Origin: Methylobacterium sp. J-067
GTDB lineage: Bacteria; Pseudomonadota; Alphaproteobacteria; Rhizobiales; Beijerinckiaceae
Length of the DNA stretch: 64,000 nt
Assembly: GCF_022829465.1 (NCBI RefSeq)
Contig: NZ_JAKSXZ010000058.1
Location: 62,001 to 126,000 of the forward strand
Direction of reading: 5' to 3'
The translations under genes were made by a program, and so were the position numbers. Position 1 is the first letter of the stretch. Each line of letters starts with the position of its first letter. The notes below the pieces were generated by a model, which did no database searches, was not told the DNA's origin, and saw only the letters and a program-made list of their open reading frames with translations. Positions 18,086 to 28,100 of the stretch are shown here, in pieces.

Positions 18086-19255
18086 TCAAAAGTCGATGGC
18101 GGCGAAGAACACCGCGAACAGGCCATCGAGGACGATGACCATGAAGATAGACTTCACCACCGAGGCGGTGACGCGGCGCCCGAGGGACTCGGCCGAGCCC
18201 TCGACGGCGAAGCCCTCGATGGTGGCGATGAGCCCGATGGTGAGCGCCATGAACGGCGCCTTGACGAGGCCGACGACGACGTGGTGCACGCCCACCGCCG
18301 CCTGCAGCCGGGCGAGGAACTGATCGAGGGTCAGCCCGCCGTAGAGCATCGCCGTGAGGCCGCCGCCGGCGAGCGCCGCGAGGTCGCCGAGCAGGGTCAG
18401 CATCGGCAGGCTGATCATCAGCGCCAGGACGCGCGGGACGATGAGGATCTCGGTGGCGTCGAGGCCCATGACGCGCAGGGCGTCGACCTCCTCGCGCATC
18501 CGCATCGAGCCGATCTCGGCGGTGATGGCCGAGCCGGAGCGGCCCGCCACCATGATCGCGGTGAGCAGCACCCCGAGTTCGCGCAGGATCAGCAGGCCGA
18601 TCAGGTTGACGACGAAGGTCTGCGCCCCGAACCGCTGGAGCTGGAAGATGCCCTGCTGCGCGACGATGCCGCCGACGAGGAACGAGATCAGCACGATGAT
18701 CGGCGCGCCGTTCAGCGCCATCTGCTGGACTTGGTTGACCAGGGCGGTGCCCCGGAAGCTGCGCGGGCGCAGGGCGACGCGGGCGCAGGCCGCCACGACC
18801 TCGCCGAGGAAGGCGATGCCGGTGCCGAATTCCTTGCTCCCCCGCACGACCTGCCGGCCGGTCCCGTCGAGGAGCGACAGGGGGAAGCGCAGGCGCGGGG
18901 CGGGGGCCGGCGGCTCACCCCTTATCACCACCTCTCCGAGGAGCGTCTGGTGCTCGGGCCGCGTGCCGAGATAGGCGAGGGTGCCCCCCGACGCCTCGAC
19001 CTCCGCGCGGGTCCGTTCCAGCACCCAGGCGCCGAGGGTGTCGAGCCGCTCGATCTCCCCGAGGTCGACCGCGAGGCGCGCGGGTCCGCCCGCCGCGATC
19101 CGGGCGGCCGCGGCCTCCACGGCCGGCGCCTGGTCGGCGGTCCAGCGACCGCCGAGCCGCAACCGCCCATCAGCCGCCTCCGTCAGCGATGCGGTGCCGG
19201 GCGCGAGCCCTTCGGTCAGCAACAGGGGGTACTCCTTCACCGGCGCGCGTCGCAC
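18086..19255 (-). CDS. mlaE: MlaE-family permease with N-terminal STAS domain
   Basis: A 389-residue membrane protein. The first ~110 residues form a STAS-like domain (VDLGEIERLDTLGAWVLERTR) fused to the MlaE permease, whereas in E. coli the STAS protein MlaB is separate. The permease shows QQGIFQLQRFGAQTFVVNLIG, TAIMVAGRSGSAITAEIGSM and the EEVDALRVMGLDATEI coupling region, then hydrophobic helices. The start is uncertain: I chose a GTG with GGGAG upstream, and another GTG lies five codons later. It heads the mlaE-F-D-lipoprotein operon. Confidence 0.9.
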   Translation of the reverse strand: MRRAPVKEYPLLLTEGLAPGTASLTEAADGRLRLGGRWTADQAPAVEAAAARIAAGGPARLAVDLGEIERLDTLGAWVLERTRAEVEASGGTLAYLGTRPEHQTLLGEVVIRGEPPAPAPRLRFPLSLLDGTGRQVVRGSKEFGTGIAFLGEVVAACARVALRPRSFRGTALVNQVQQMALNGAPIIVLISFLVGGIVAQQGIFQLQRFGAQTFVVNLIGLLILRELGVLLTAIMVAGRSGSAITAEIGSMRMREEVDALRVMGLDATEILIVPRVLALMISLPMLTLLGDLAALAGGGLTAMLYGGLTLDQFLARLQAAVGVHHVVVGLVKAPFMALTIGLIATIEGFAVEGSAESLGRRVTASVVKSIFMVIVLDGLFAVFFAAIDF

Positions 19256-19370
19256 GATCGTTGCCGCTCCCGCGCCGGGAGCGGATCGTAAGGCCAGGCT
19301 TGCCCCGCCCCGTCCGTGCGGGAGGACACGCCATCGCGAGACGCCATGCTGCGCCACGGTTATGACGAGA

Positions 19371-20528
19371 TTACGGTTGACGCTTTCTCTCTTGTGCAGC
19401 GGCCAGCGCCAGAATGACGCCGCAGGCCGAGAGCGGCGCCATGGCGAGGAAGACCAGCGGCCCCGCCTCGCGGTAGATGAGCCCGCTCGCCAGCGTCGCC
19501 GTGACGGCGATTCCCGCGTTCACCGCCGAGAGGGTACCCTGCGCCCGGCCCCGCGCGCCCTCGGGCGACAGGGACGAGACCGCCTCCATCGCCCCGAGCT
19601 GCGTCGCGCCGAAGGTGAGGCCGTGCAGGACCTGCAGCGGCACCAGCGTCTCCATCCGGTCCCCGACCAGATAGAGCCCCACCGCCCGCAGGATGCCCGC
19701 CGCCCCGCCGAGGACGAGGAGCGGCACCGGCCCACGCCAGGAGGCGGGCAGGCGAGGGGCCGCCGCGAACAGGACGATCTCGGCGAGCACCCCCGTCGCC
19801 CACAGGGCGCCGACCTGTGTCGCGGAGAGGCCGTGCGCGGTCCAGTGGATGCTGCCGAAGCCGTAGATCGCCGCGTGCCCCGCCTGGATCGCGGCGGCGG
19901 CGCCGATGCACAGCCACAGCCGCCGAGGCAGGGGCGGGCCCTTGCCCCCGGCCGCGCGGCGGGGGGCAAGGGCCGGGGTGCGGTCGAGGAGCGCGGTGAA
20001 GCCGGCGATCAGGGCGAGGCCGGTGAGCAGGATCGGCACGGCGAGCCGCCCGCCGAGCGCCGCGAGCAGCGCCCCGCCCGCGAGGTTGGCGAGGAGGAAC
20101 GCGATCGAGCCCGCCATGCGGATCCGCGAATAGGCGAGGCGGGGATCCCGCCGGGCGGCGGCGAGCGTCAGATAGTCGATGGAGGGCACGAGAGGCGCGG
20201 CGGCGACCGCGTTCAGCACGGTCAGCACCGCGAGCGCGGGCCAGCCGAACCCGGAGGCCGGGGCCATGGCGGCGTAAGTCGCCGCGACGCCGAAGCTGCC
20301 CGCCACGATCAGCCGCCGCGCCCCGAGCCCCCGGTCGATCAGCCCCATCAGCGGCGCCGTGGCGACGATCCGCGTGGCGATGGGCAGCGCCAGCAGCAGG
20401 CCGATCACCCCGGCATCGAGCCCGAGCGTGGCGAGCCAGACGGGCAGGAACGGCATGGCGATGCCGATCTCGGTGAAGACGACGGCGTAGAGCAGCGACA
20501 GGCGCAGCGCGCCGGAGGAAGCGGGCAC
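19371..20528 (-). CDS. MFS transporter, HcaT-like (MFS_1_like)
   Basis: A 385-residue permease with about 12 hydrophobic segments. The N-terminus, LLYAVVFTEIGIAMPFLPVWLATLGL, resembles the phenylpropionate/nucleoside permease branch of the superfamily. Later helices contain GHAAIYGFGSIHW and LHGLTFGATQLGAME, also typical of that branch. The substrate cannot be set from sequence. The start is a GTG with no strong ribosome site. It lies upstream of the lipid operon on the same strand, with a 115-bp gap. Confidence 0.82.
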   Translation of the reverse strand: MPASSGALRLSLLYAVVFTEIGIAMPFLPVWLATLGLDAGVIGLLLALPIATRIVATAPLMGLIDRGLGARRLIVAGSFGVAATYAAMAPASGFGWPALAVLTVLNAVAAAPLVPSIDYLTLAAARRDPRLAYSRIRMAGSIAFLLANLAGGALLAALGGRLAVPILLTGLALIAGFTALLDRTPALAPRRAAGGKGPPLPRRLWLCIGAAAAIQAGHAAIYGFGSIHWTAHGLSATQVGALWATGVLAEIVLFAAAPRLPASWRGPVPLLVLGGAAGILRAVGLYLVGDRMETLVPLQVLHGLTFGATQLGAMEAVSSLSPEGARGRAQGTLSAVNAGIAVTATLASGLIYREAGPLVFLAMAPLSACGVILALAAAQERKRQP

Positions 20529-20660
20529 GGGGGAAAGGGGCTGTGGGACGGAGGGTGTCGTAAGCGCCCGTTAAACCGCTTCTGTCAATCTTGAGGGGTT
20601 CGGGACGCGCCGGGCGCGGGGTCTTCGCTCCGCCGGACGCCCCTGTCGGAAGCGCCGTCG

Positions 20661-21650
20661 ATGTCCGGTCTGCCCAGCGCCCACGCGATCGATGCTGCGG
20701 AATACGCGGCGATCGAGGCGACGATCGGCGCCAGCGAGCGCGGCCAGCACTTCCTCGCCGAGCATGCCCGCCGGGCCCGCGCCGAGGAGATGGCGACGGT
20801 GCTGACCGCCATCGAGCGGCTGGAGCGCAGCGTCACCGCCGAGCGTCCCGTCGATGCGGTGGGCAGCCTGCGTGGCGGCCTCGCGGAGATGGCCGAGGCG
20901 ATCAGCCGGACCAAGGCCGAGATCTCGGCGATCAGCGTTCCGGACGGCGACCAGACCCGCCTCACCTCGGCCTCGCAGGCCCTCGACGCCATCGTGCGGG
21001 CCACCGAGCAGGCGACCTCCGACATCCTCGGCGCCGCCGAGGCGGTGCAGGAGGCGGCCTGGACCCTGCGCGAGCGCAACGTCGAGCCGGAGACCTGCGA
21101 GGCCCTCGACCGCCACGCGACCGCGATCTACACGGCCTGCTCCTTCCAGGACCTCACCGCGCAGCGCACCGCGCGGATCATCTACACCCTCCGCTACCTG
21201 GAGGACCGGATCGCCTCAATGATCGCGATCTGGGGCGACGAGATCGCGCGGGTCCCGCCTGCTCCGGGCGCGACCGAGGGCGCCCTGCCCATCGACGAGG
21301 ATCTCTGCCAGATCGACGTGGACCGCTACATCGCCATGTCGGTGCCGGCCATGACGGCGGCGGCCATCGTCGCCCAGCCGGGCAGCCCGGCCCTGCACGA
21401 GGACATCGTGTTCGTCCCGGTCTCGACGCCGCCGGAACTCAGGGCGGAGCCCAAGTCCGAACCCAAGCCGGAGCCGGAGCTTAAGTCCGAGCCCGCGCCG
21501 GAGCCCAGGTCGGAGCTTTCGCCGCCGCACTGGACGGAAGAGGAGCCCGCCGACGCCCTGTTCGAATTCTCCCTCGCCGAGCCGGAGGCGATGAGCCTCG
21601 ACGGGCTCGATGCCGAGCCGGCCGAGAAGCGCCTCGCCCTCTTCGCTTGA
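20661..21650 (+). CDS. CheZ-like protein phosphatase
   Basis: A 329-residue, mostly helical soluble protein. The CheZ active-site motif SFQDLTAQRTARII is present, with Asp164 and Gln168 at the positions that act on phospho-CheY in enteric CheZ. The N-terminal half forms long helices compatible with the CheZ hairpin dimer. The C-terminal third is acidic and Pro/Glu/Lys-rich (EPKSEPKPEPELKSEP-type repeats), unlike classical CheZ, and may hold a short target-binding end. No chemotaxis genes are adjacent, so the response-regulator partner is unknown. Confidence 0.72.
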   Translation: MSGLPSAHAIDAAEYAAIEATIGASERGQHFLAEHARRARAEEMATVLTAIERLERSVTAERPVDAVGSLRGGLAEMAEAISRTKAEISAISVPDGDQTRLTSASQALDAIVRATEQATSDILGAAEAVQEAAWTLRERNVEPETCEALDRHATAIYTACSFQDLTAQRTARIIYTLRYLEDRIASMIAIWGDEIARVPPAPGATEGALPIDEDLCQIDVDRYIAMSVPAMTAAAIVAQPGSPALHEDIVFVPVSTPPELRAEPKSEPKPEPELKSEPAPEPRSELSPPHWTEEEPADALFEFSLAEPEAMSLDGLDAEPAEKRLALFA

Positions 21651-21703
21651 GGCCGTCCGAGCCGATATAGGGGGCGCCCGACCGCGTCAGCCCCCATCGT
21701 TCC

Positions 21704-22117
21704 TTGGCCCTGCACCTCATCAAGCTCAGCGTGGGCCCGGCCTCCATGGCCGATCTCGCCGCGCGACAGGCGAGCCAGCCGGCCCAGCCGGTCCACGTCA
21801 CGCGCACCCTGCCCAAGCGGCATCGGGAGATTGCGGGCAAGGGCTCGATCTACTGGGTGATCCGGGGCAGCCTGTGCTGCCGCCAAGCGATCGTCGCCCT
21901 CGAGCCCCTGACCGGCGAGGACGGGATTCCCCGCTGCCGCATCGTGCTCGCGCCGCCCCTGGTGCCGGTGGTGCCCCGGCCCTGCCGCCCGTTCCAGGGC
22001 TGGCGATACCTCGCGCCGGGGGACGCCCCGGCCGATCTCGGCGCGGGGCTCGGCGGCGACGTCGCCGAGATGCCGGAAAAGCTCCGCCGGGAACTCGCCG
22101 CCCTCGGCCTCCTCTAG
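21704..22117 (+). CDS. DUF1489 domain protein
   Basis: A 137-residue soluble protein of a family restricted mainly to alphaproteobacteria, with no known function. It opens with ALHLIKLSVGPASM, typical for DUF1489, and contains RHREIAGKGSIYWVIRGSLCCRQ and PCRPFQGWRYL. The start is a TTG; the homology begins at its first residues and no better ATG exists upstream. It follows the CheZ-like gene with a 53-bp gap. Confidence 0.82.
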   Translation: MALHLIKLSVGPASMADLAARQASQPAQPVHVTRTLPKRHREIAGKGSIYWVIRGSLCCRQAIVALEPLTGEDGIPRCRIVLAPPLVPVVPRPCRPFQGWRYLAPGDAPADLGAGLGGDVAEMPEKLRRELAALGLL

Positions 22118-22155
22118 GACCGCGCCCCCCGTGAAGGCGCGCGATCCCGTCTCGC

Positions 22156-25100
22156 TCAGGCCCCCTCGAAGCGCCCGCTGGCATGGGCCAGCATCGTGTA
22201 GACCTTGCCCGTCTCGGAAGTGAGGTAGGCGTCGGTCCGCTTGGCGTCGGGGTCGTTCTTCACCACGTCGCCGAGCAGGCGTTCGAACTCGCTCACGTAG
22301 CGGTCCACGCTGCGCCGGAACTCCTGATCCGAGCGGTAGCGCCGCTGGATCTCGGTGAAGGTCGTCTGTCCCTGCGCCGTGTAGATGCGCGGCGTGAACA
22401 GGTTCGGCTCGCCCCGGCGGTACCGCTCCCACAGGTCGACGGCGGTGCGGTGCTCGATCATCCGCGCGATGTCGGTGGAGATCGTGTCGAGGGCGATCCG
22501 GCCGGTCTCGGCGGCGGGCTTCCCATTGCGCGGGGCAGGGGAGGCGGCCGGCGCCGGGGTCGGAGCCGGTGCCGTCCGGGCCGGGGTGGCCGGAGCGGTC
22601 GCGGCCGGGTTCTCCTCGTCGTCATCCAGCGAGGCGCGGGTGAGGAGGTCGGAGAGCCAGCCCTTCTTGTTGGCGCCCGCCCCCGTGGCGGGGGCCGGGT
22701 TGACCGGACGCGGCGTGACCGGACGGGTCTCGCTGCGCACCGGGGCCGGGCGGGGCGCCGGGGCGGGCGCCTGCACCGGGGCGGGGGCCGGGGTCGGCGC
22801 CGAGGCGCTGGGCGCCGGCGCGGCCGAGGCCGCCGGAGACGAGGCGGGCGCCGCGAGGGAGCGGCTTCCCCCCTCCGCGACGCGACGCTGCGTCTGGGCG
22901 ATGGGCTGCGCGACGTCCACCGAGCGGCCGGTGCGGGCGACCAGGGCCGACAGCTCGTTGAGGGCCTTGATCTGGTCGGCCACGACCCGGCGCATCTCGC
23001 CGGCCGCGTCCTGGGTCTCGCGGGGCAGTTCGAGGACGCCGCGGGCGAGGTCGGCGCGGGTGGATTCGAGCTCGCTGCGGATGGACGAGGCCATCTCGCG
23101 CAGGTTCGTCACCGATTCCCCGAACCGGCTCTGCGCCTCCTCCAGGCCCTCCCGCATCTCGCGGGAGGCGGCGTCGAGGGCTTCGCGCACCCCGGCGGCG
23201 GCCTTCTCGGCCTCCGCCCCGGCATCGTCCTTCAGGCCGGCGAAGGCCCCCGTCACCTGCTCGCCCGCGCTCTCGGCGGAGCGGGCGAGGGCGTCGGTGA
23301 GCGCGCGCGCCCGGTTCTCGGCCTCGCGCAGGACCTTGTCGATCTGGCCGGCGAAGGCCGAACCGCGCGATTCCAGGGTCTCGGCCCGGGCCTCGAACTC
23401 GGCCATGGCGGTGGCGAGCGCCCGCTCCCGCTCGGTGAGGGCGGAGGAGAGACGGGTCTCGACCGCGTCGAGGGAGGTCGCCGCCCCGTCGAGGTTGCGG
23501 GCGAGGTCGTTCGCCTCGCGCAGGGCCCCTTCCGAGGCCTCGCGCAGCGCCGCGACCTGGGTCGAGACGTCGGCCCCGGCCCGGTTGGTCTCGGCGGCGA
23601 CCCGCTCCAGTTCGGTGCGGATCTGCGAGAGCCGGCCGGAGAGGTTGCGCTCGATGGCGCCGAGGTTCGAATCCGCCCCCGCCACGAGGCCGGTCAGGGC
23701 CGCGTTGGCGCTCTCGACGCGGACGATCACGCCGCCCAGCTCGCGGGTGAGCCGGTCGTTGGTCTCCGCGAGGTCGGCGAGCGTCCGGGCCGCGCCCTCG
23801 TCCACCGCCGCGCGGAGGATGTCGGCCGAGGCGCGGGTCTGGATCGCGAGGCGTTCGGTGCTGGTGCGCAGGGTCTCGGCCAGCGGCAGGCCGGTCTCCT
23901 CCAGCACGCGCTCGATGGTCCCGGCCCGGTCGGACAGGGCGTCGGCGAGGTCGCGCATCGGGCCGTCCACCGCCGCGCGGAACCGCGAGACGTGGCCTTC
24001 GAGTTCGGAGCCGACGCTGTCGCCGCTGGCGTTGAGGCTGTCGAGCAGGGCGCCGCCCCGCTCCTCGATGGCCCGGACCAGGGTCTCGGCACTCTCGGCG
24101 AGGCGGCGGGCGAGGGCTTCGCCACGGGCGTCCACCAGGGAGCCGAGGGCGTTGGCCCGCCGCTCGAAGCCCATGCCCATCGCTTCGGCGCGCTGGTCGA
24201 TGAGGGCGGCCAGCGCCGCCTCGCGGGCGGCGAGCGTCGCGGCCAGGGCCGCCGTGTGGGCCTCGACCTGTTCCGCATGGGCCTGCGCCCGTGCGTCCAG
24301 GGCGGCGCCCAGGCCGGCGGTGCGCTCGTCCATGAGGCCGGCGAAGGCGTCGTGCCGCTCGTCGAAGGCCGTGGCGAGGGCGTCGGCGCGCTGGCCGACG
24401 AGATGCGCGAAGCGCTGGATGCGGCTGTCGATCCGCTGGGTGAAGGCATCCGCGCGGGCGTCGACCTCGCGGGTGAGGTCCTGCGTGCGGCCTTCCACGA
24501 CCCCGTCGAGGTCGCGCAGACGGGTCTCGAACACCTCGGTGAGGGCGCCGACCCGGTCGTCGGCGGCCTCGATCAGGCCGCGGCTGCGGCTGTCGAGGAG
24601 CCCGTCGATGGCCGTGCGAGCCTCGTCGAAGGTGGTCCGCAGGGCCGCGAGGCGGGCGTCGAACAGGTCGGCCATGCCGGCGGGCGCCGTGTTGAGGACG
24701 CTGCGGATCTCGTCGGTCTGGGTGGCGATCGCCTGGGCGATGTCGCCGCCACGGGTCTCCACGAGGTCGCGCAGGCCGTCCTGGGCCTCCTCGAACAGGG
24801 CGCGCAGGCGCTGGGTACGGCTGTCGAGGGTCGCAGCGAGCTGGCGCTCGCGGGTCTCGACCAGGGCCGCCACGGCGGCGGGGGCCTCCTCGAGCAGGCT
24901 GCGCAGGGTCTGCAGGCGCTCGTCCACGGAGGCGGCGAAGCGACCGCTGCCGCCTTCGACCGCCGCGTCGAGGGTGGACTGGGCCTCCTCGAACAGGTTG
25001 CGAAGGCCCTCGGCGCGGGCGTCCAGGGTCTCGGCGAGGCGGTTGCCCCGGCCCTCGACCAGATCCTCCAGGCGCCCGAGGCGGGCGTCGAACAGGTTGC

Positions 25101-28100
25101 CCAGGGCCTCGGTGCGGCTCTCCAGCGCCCCGGCGGCGCCCGTCAGCGCGCCTTCCAGCGCCGTGACGAGTTCGCGGCCACGGCCGTCCAGGGCCTCGCT
25201 GAGGGGGCCCGTGCGCCCGTCCAGGGTCTCGACCAGGGTGCGGGCATGCCCGTCCAGCATGGTGCGGATCTGGTTGGTGCGGTCGTCGAGCAGGCCGTGC
25301 ACGGTGCGCACGCCCTCGTCCAGCAGGCCGCTGATGTCGCCCGTGCGGCTCGCCAGCGTGTGGCCGAGGCGGCCCTCGCCCTCCTCGAGCATCCGCTCGG
25401 CGTCGGCGATGGTCTGCTGCAGCTTGGCGAGGACGCCCTCGCCCCGGTTGTCGATGAGTTCGGCGAGCGAGGTGCTGCCGCTGTCGAACAGGCGGGCGAG
25501 CTCGGTGATGCGGTTGCCGATGACGCCGAACACCGCCCGGCCCTTCTCGTCCAGCTCCTTGGACATCGCCTCGGTGCGCTCGTCGATGAGGCGCCCGAGC
25601 AGGTCGGAGCGTTCGGCGAAGGCGGCGCGCACTTCGTCGGTGCGGGCCGACAGGGCGGTGTCGGCGGCGGTGGCGCGCTCGTCCACGAGGGCCGCGATCT
25701 CCTCCGCGCGGGCGGCGAGGGAGGTGTCGAGGGCGCGGGTGCGCTCCTCGACGGCGCCGGTCAGGGCGGCGATGCGCTCGGCCATGGCCGCATCGAGCCC
25801 GCCCGTGCGGGTCTCGATCGCCTCCACGAGGTCGCGGGTGCGCTGGGTCAGCTCCGCATCGACGGCGCGGGTGCGCGCCTCGATCAGGCGGATCGCCTCG
25901 AAGGCCTGCGAGCCGAAGCTCTCGTCCACGAGGCGGGCGCGCTCTTCCAGCGTCGCGCCAATCTCCTCCAGGCGGCGCAGGACCGTGCCGTCGAACCGCT
26001 CGGCGCCGGTATCGAGGGCGCGGGCGATCTCGCCGGTGCGGCGCTCGACCTCGGCCCCGAAATCGACGGAGCGGGTCTCGAAGTCGCGGGCGGCGGCGGC
26101 GAGGTGGGAATCCACGGATTCCACGAGGCCGCGACCGCCTTCCTCGACGATCCGGGCCATCTCGCCCGTGCGGGCCGACAGGGCCTCGTCCAGGGCGGCG
26201 GTGCGGGCGCCGAGGGACTCGTCCAGCGTCGAGGCGCGGGTGGCGAAGGTCTCGTCCAGGGCGGCGGCGCGGGTGGCCAGCGCCTCTGTGAGGGCGGCGG
26301 TGCGCGCGGTCAGGGTCTCGGTGAGGGCGGCGGCGCTGGTGCCAATCTGCCCGTCGAGCTGGCCGACCAGGGTGGCCATGGCCTCGGCTACCTCGGCGGT
26401 GCGCTTGGCGACCTCGGCCGTGTGCCGGGCGGAGCGCTCCTCCAGGGAGCCGAGATGGGTCTCGATCAGGCTGCCGGCCTCGCGGGCCTGGCCCGCGATG
26501 GTCTCGGCCACGGCCTGGCCCCGGTCGGAGAGGAGGCGCGTGACCTCGTCCAGCTGGTGGCCCACGGTCTCGCCGAGGGCGGCGGTGTCGCGGCCGATCC
26601 GGTCGGCGAGGATGTCGCCCCGGGCGATGGTCTCCTGCAGGGCGGCGAGGCGGCTGCCCAGCACCTCCTCGATGACCTTGACCCGCCCGTCGGCGGTCTC
26701 GGCGAAGGTGTCGCCGCTGCGGCCGAGGCTGTCGGCGATGCGCGCGCCCTGGCTGGCCACGGCGAGCACGATGTCGCGGCCGGTGCCGGCGATGCGGGCG
26801 TGGGTCTCCTCCGCGTGGGTGGAGAGCAGGTCGGCCACGTCACGGCCATGGGCGCCGAAGGTGGCCTCGATCTCCCCGAGGCGGTTCGACAGGTCGGACG
26901 CGACCTGCGCGGCGGCGCGCTCCAGGGCGCCGGTCGTGGCGCTGGTGCGGGCGGCGAGCTCCCGGTCGAGCCCTTCGAGGGCGACCCGCAGTTCCGTGAC
27001 GGCGGCGCCGCCCCGCGCGCCCAGCTCCTCGGTCGCCCGCTCGGCGGCTTCGCGGAAGCGGGTGAGCAGGATGGCGGATTCCGCCTCGATGGCCCCCGTC
27101 ACCTCGGCCGAGGCGGTGCGCAGCAGGCCCAGGCTCTCGGTGAGGCGCGTCGCGGCCTCGGCGACGCGGGTCTGCGCCGCCTCGCCCGCATTGGCGGCGG
27201 CCGCGCGGATGATCTCCGCCGCCTCGCTGGCGCGGCCGTCGATCTCGCCCGAGAGGTGCTCGACGCTGGTGCGCAGGCTGCGCACGGCATCGCCCGCGCC
27301 GGTCTCGAAGCCCCGGCCGAGGGTCGTGAAGGCCGCTTCCAGGCCCTCGGCGGCTTCCCGCGCCCGCCCGGCGACGAGGCCGCTGGCCCGCTCGGCCGCT
27401 GCGTCGAGGCGGCTCTCCAGGCCCGCCCCCTCGACGGCGATGGTCTCGTGCAGGCGGGTGACGATGCCCTCCATCCGCTCGGCGAGTTCGCCGCCGCGTC
27501 CGCTGACGGCATCCCCGATCCGGTCGGCGGCCGCGACGATGTCGTCGCGCACGGCGTCGGCGCGGGCGGCCAGCGTCGCCGCCGCGCCGTCCGCCGCCTG
27601 GGCGAGGGTGTCCTGCGCCGTCCGGCCGCTCTGCGCGATGGCGCCGACGATGTCGCGGCCGGCCGTCTCGATCTCGGTGCGCAGGGCCGTGCCCCGGCCC
27701 GACAGGTCCTGCGTGAAGGCCGCGCCGACCTCGGAGAAGCGGCCGGTGATCTCGGCGCCCGTGGCGGCGAAGCGCTCGGTGAGTTCGGTGCCCCGGTTCA
27801 GGAAGGCGCTCTCCAGGCTCGACGCGGAGCGCTCGAAGCTCTCCCGCACCGCCTCGCCCTGCCGCGCGATGGCCGCGCCGACACCGGCCCCGGTCTCCGC
27901 CAGGGATACCGCGACCTGGCCCGCGCTCTCGGCGAGCCGCCCGGTGAGGGCCTGCCCCGTCGCCTCGAACGAGCCGGTGAGGGCGGATGTGCGCTCCTCG
28001 AAGGTGCGGACGAGGTCGGCGCCGACGCCTTCCAGGCTCTCGCGCACGCCGGAGCCCGTCTGCGACAGGCGCTCGATCAGCGTGTCGCCGCGCTCGCTCA

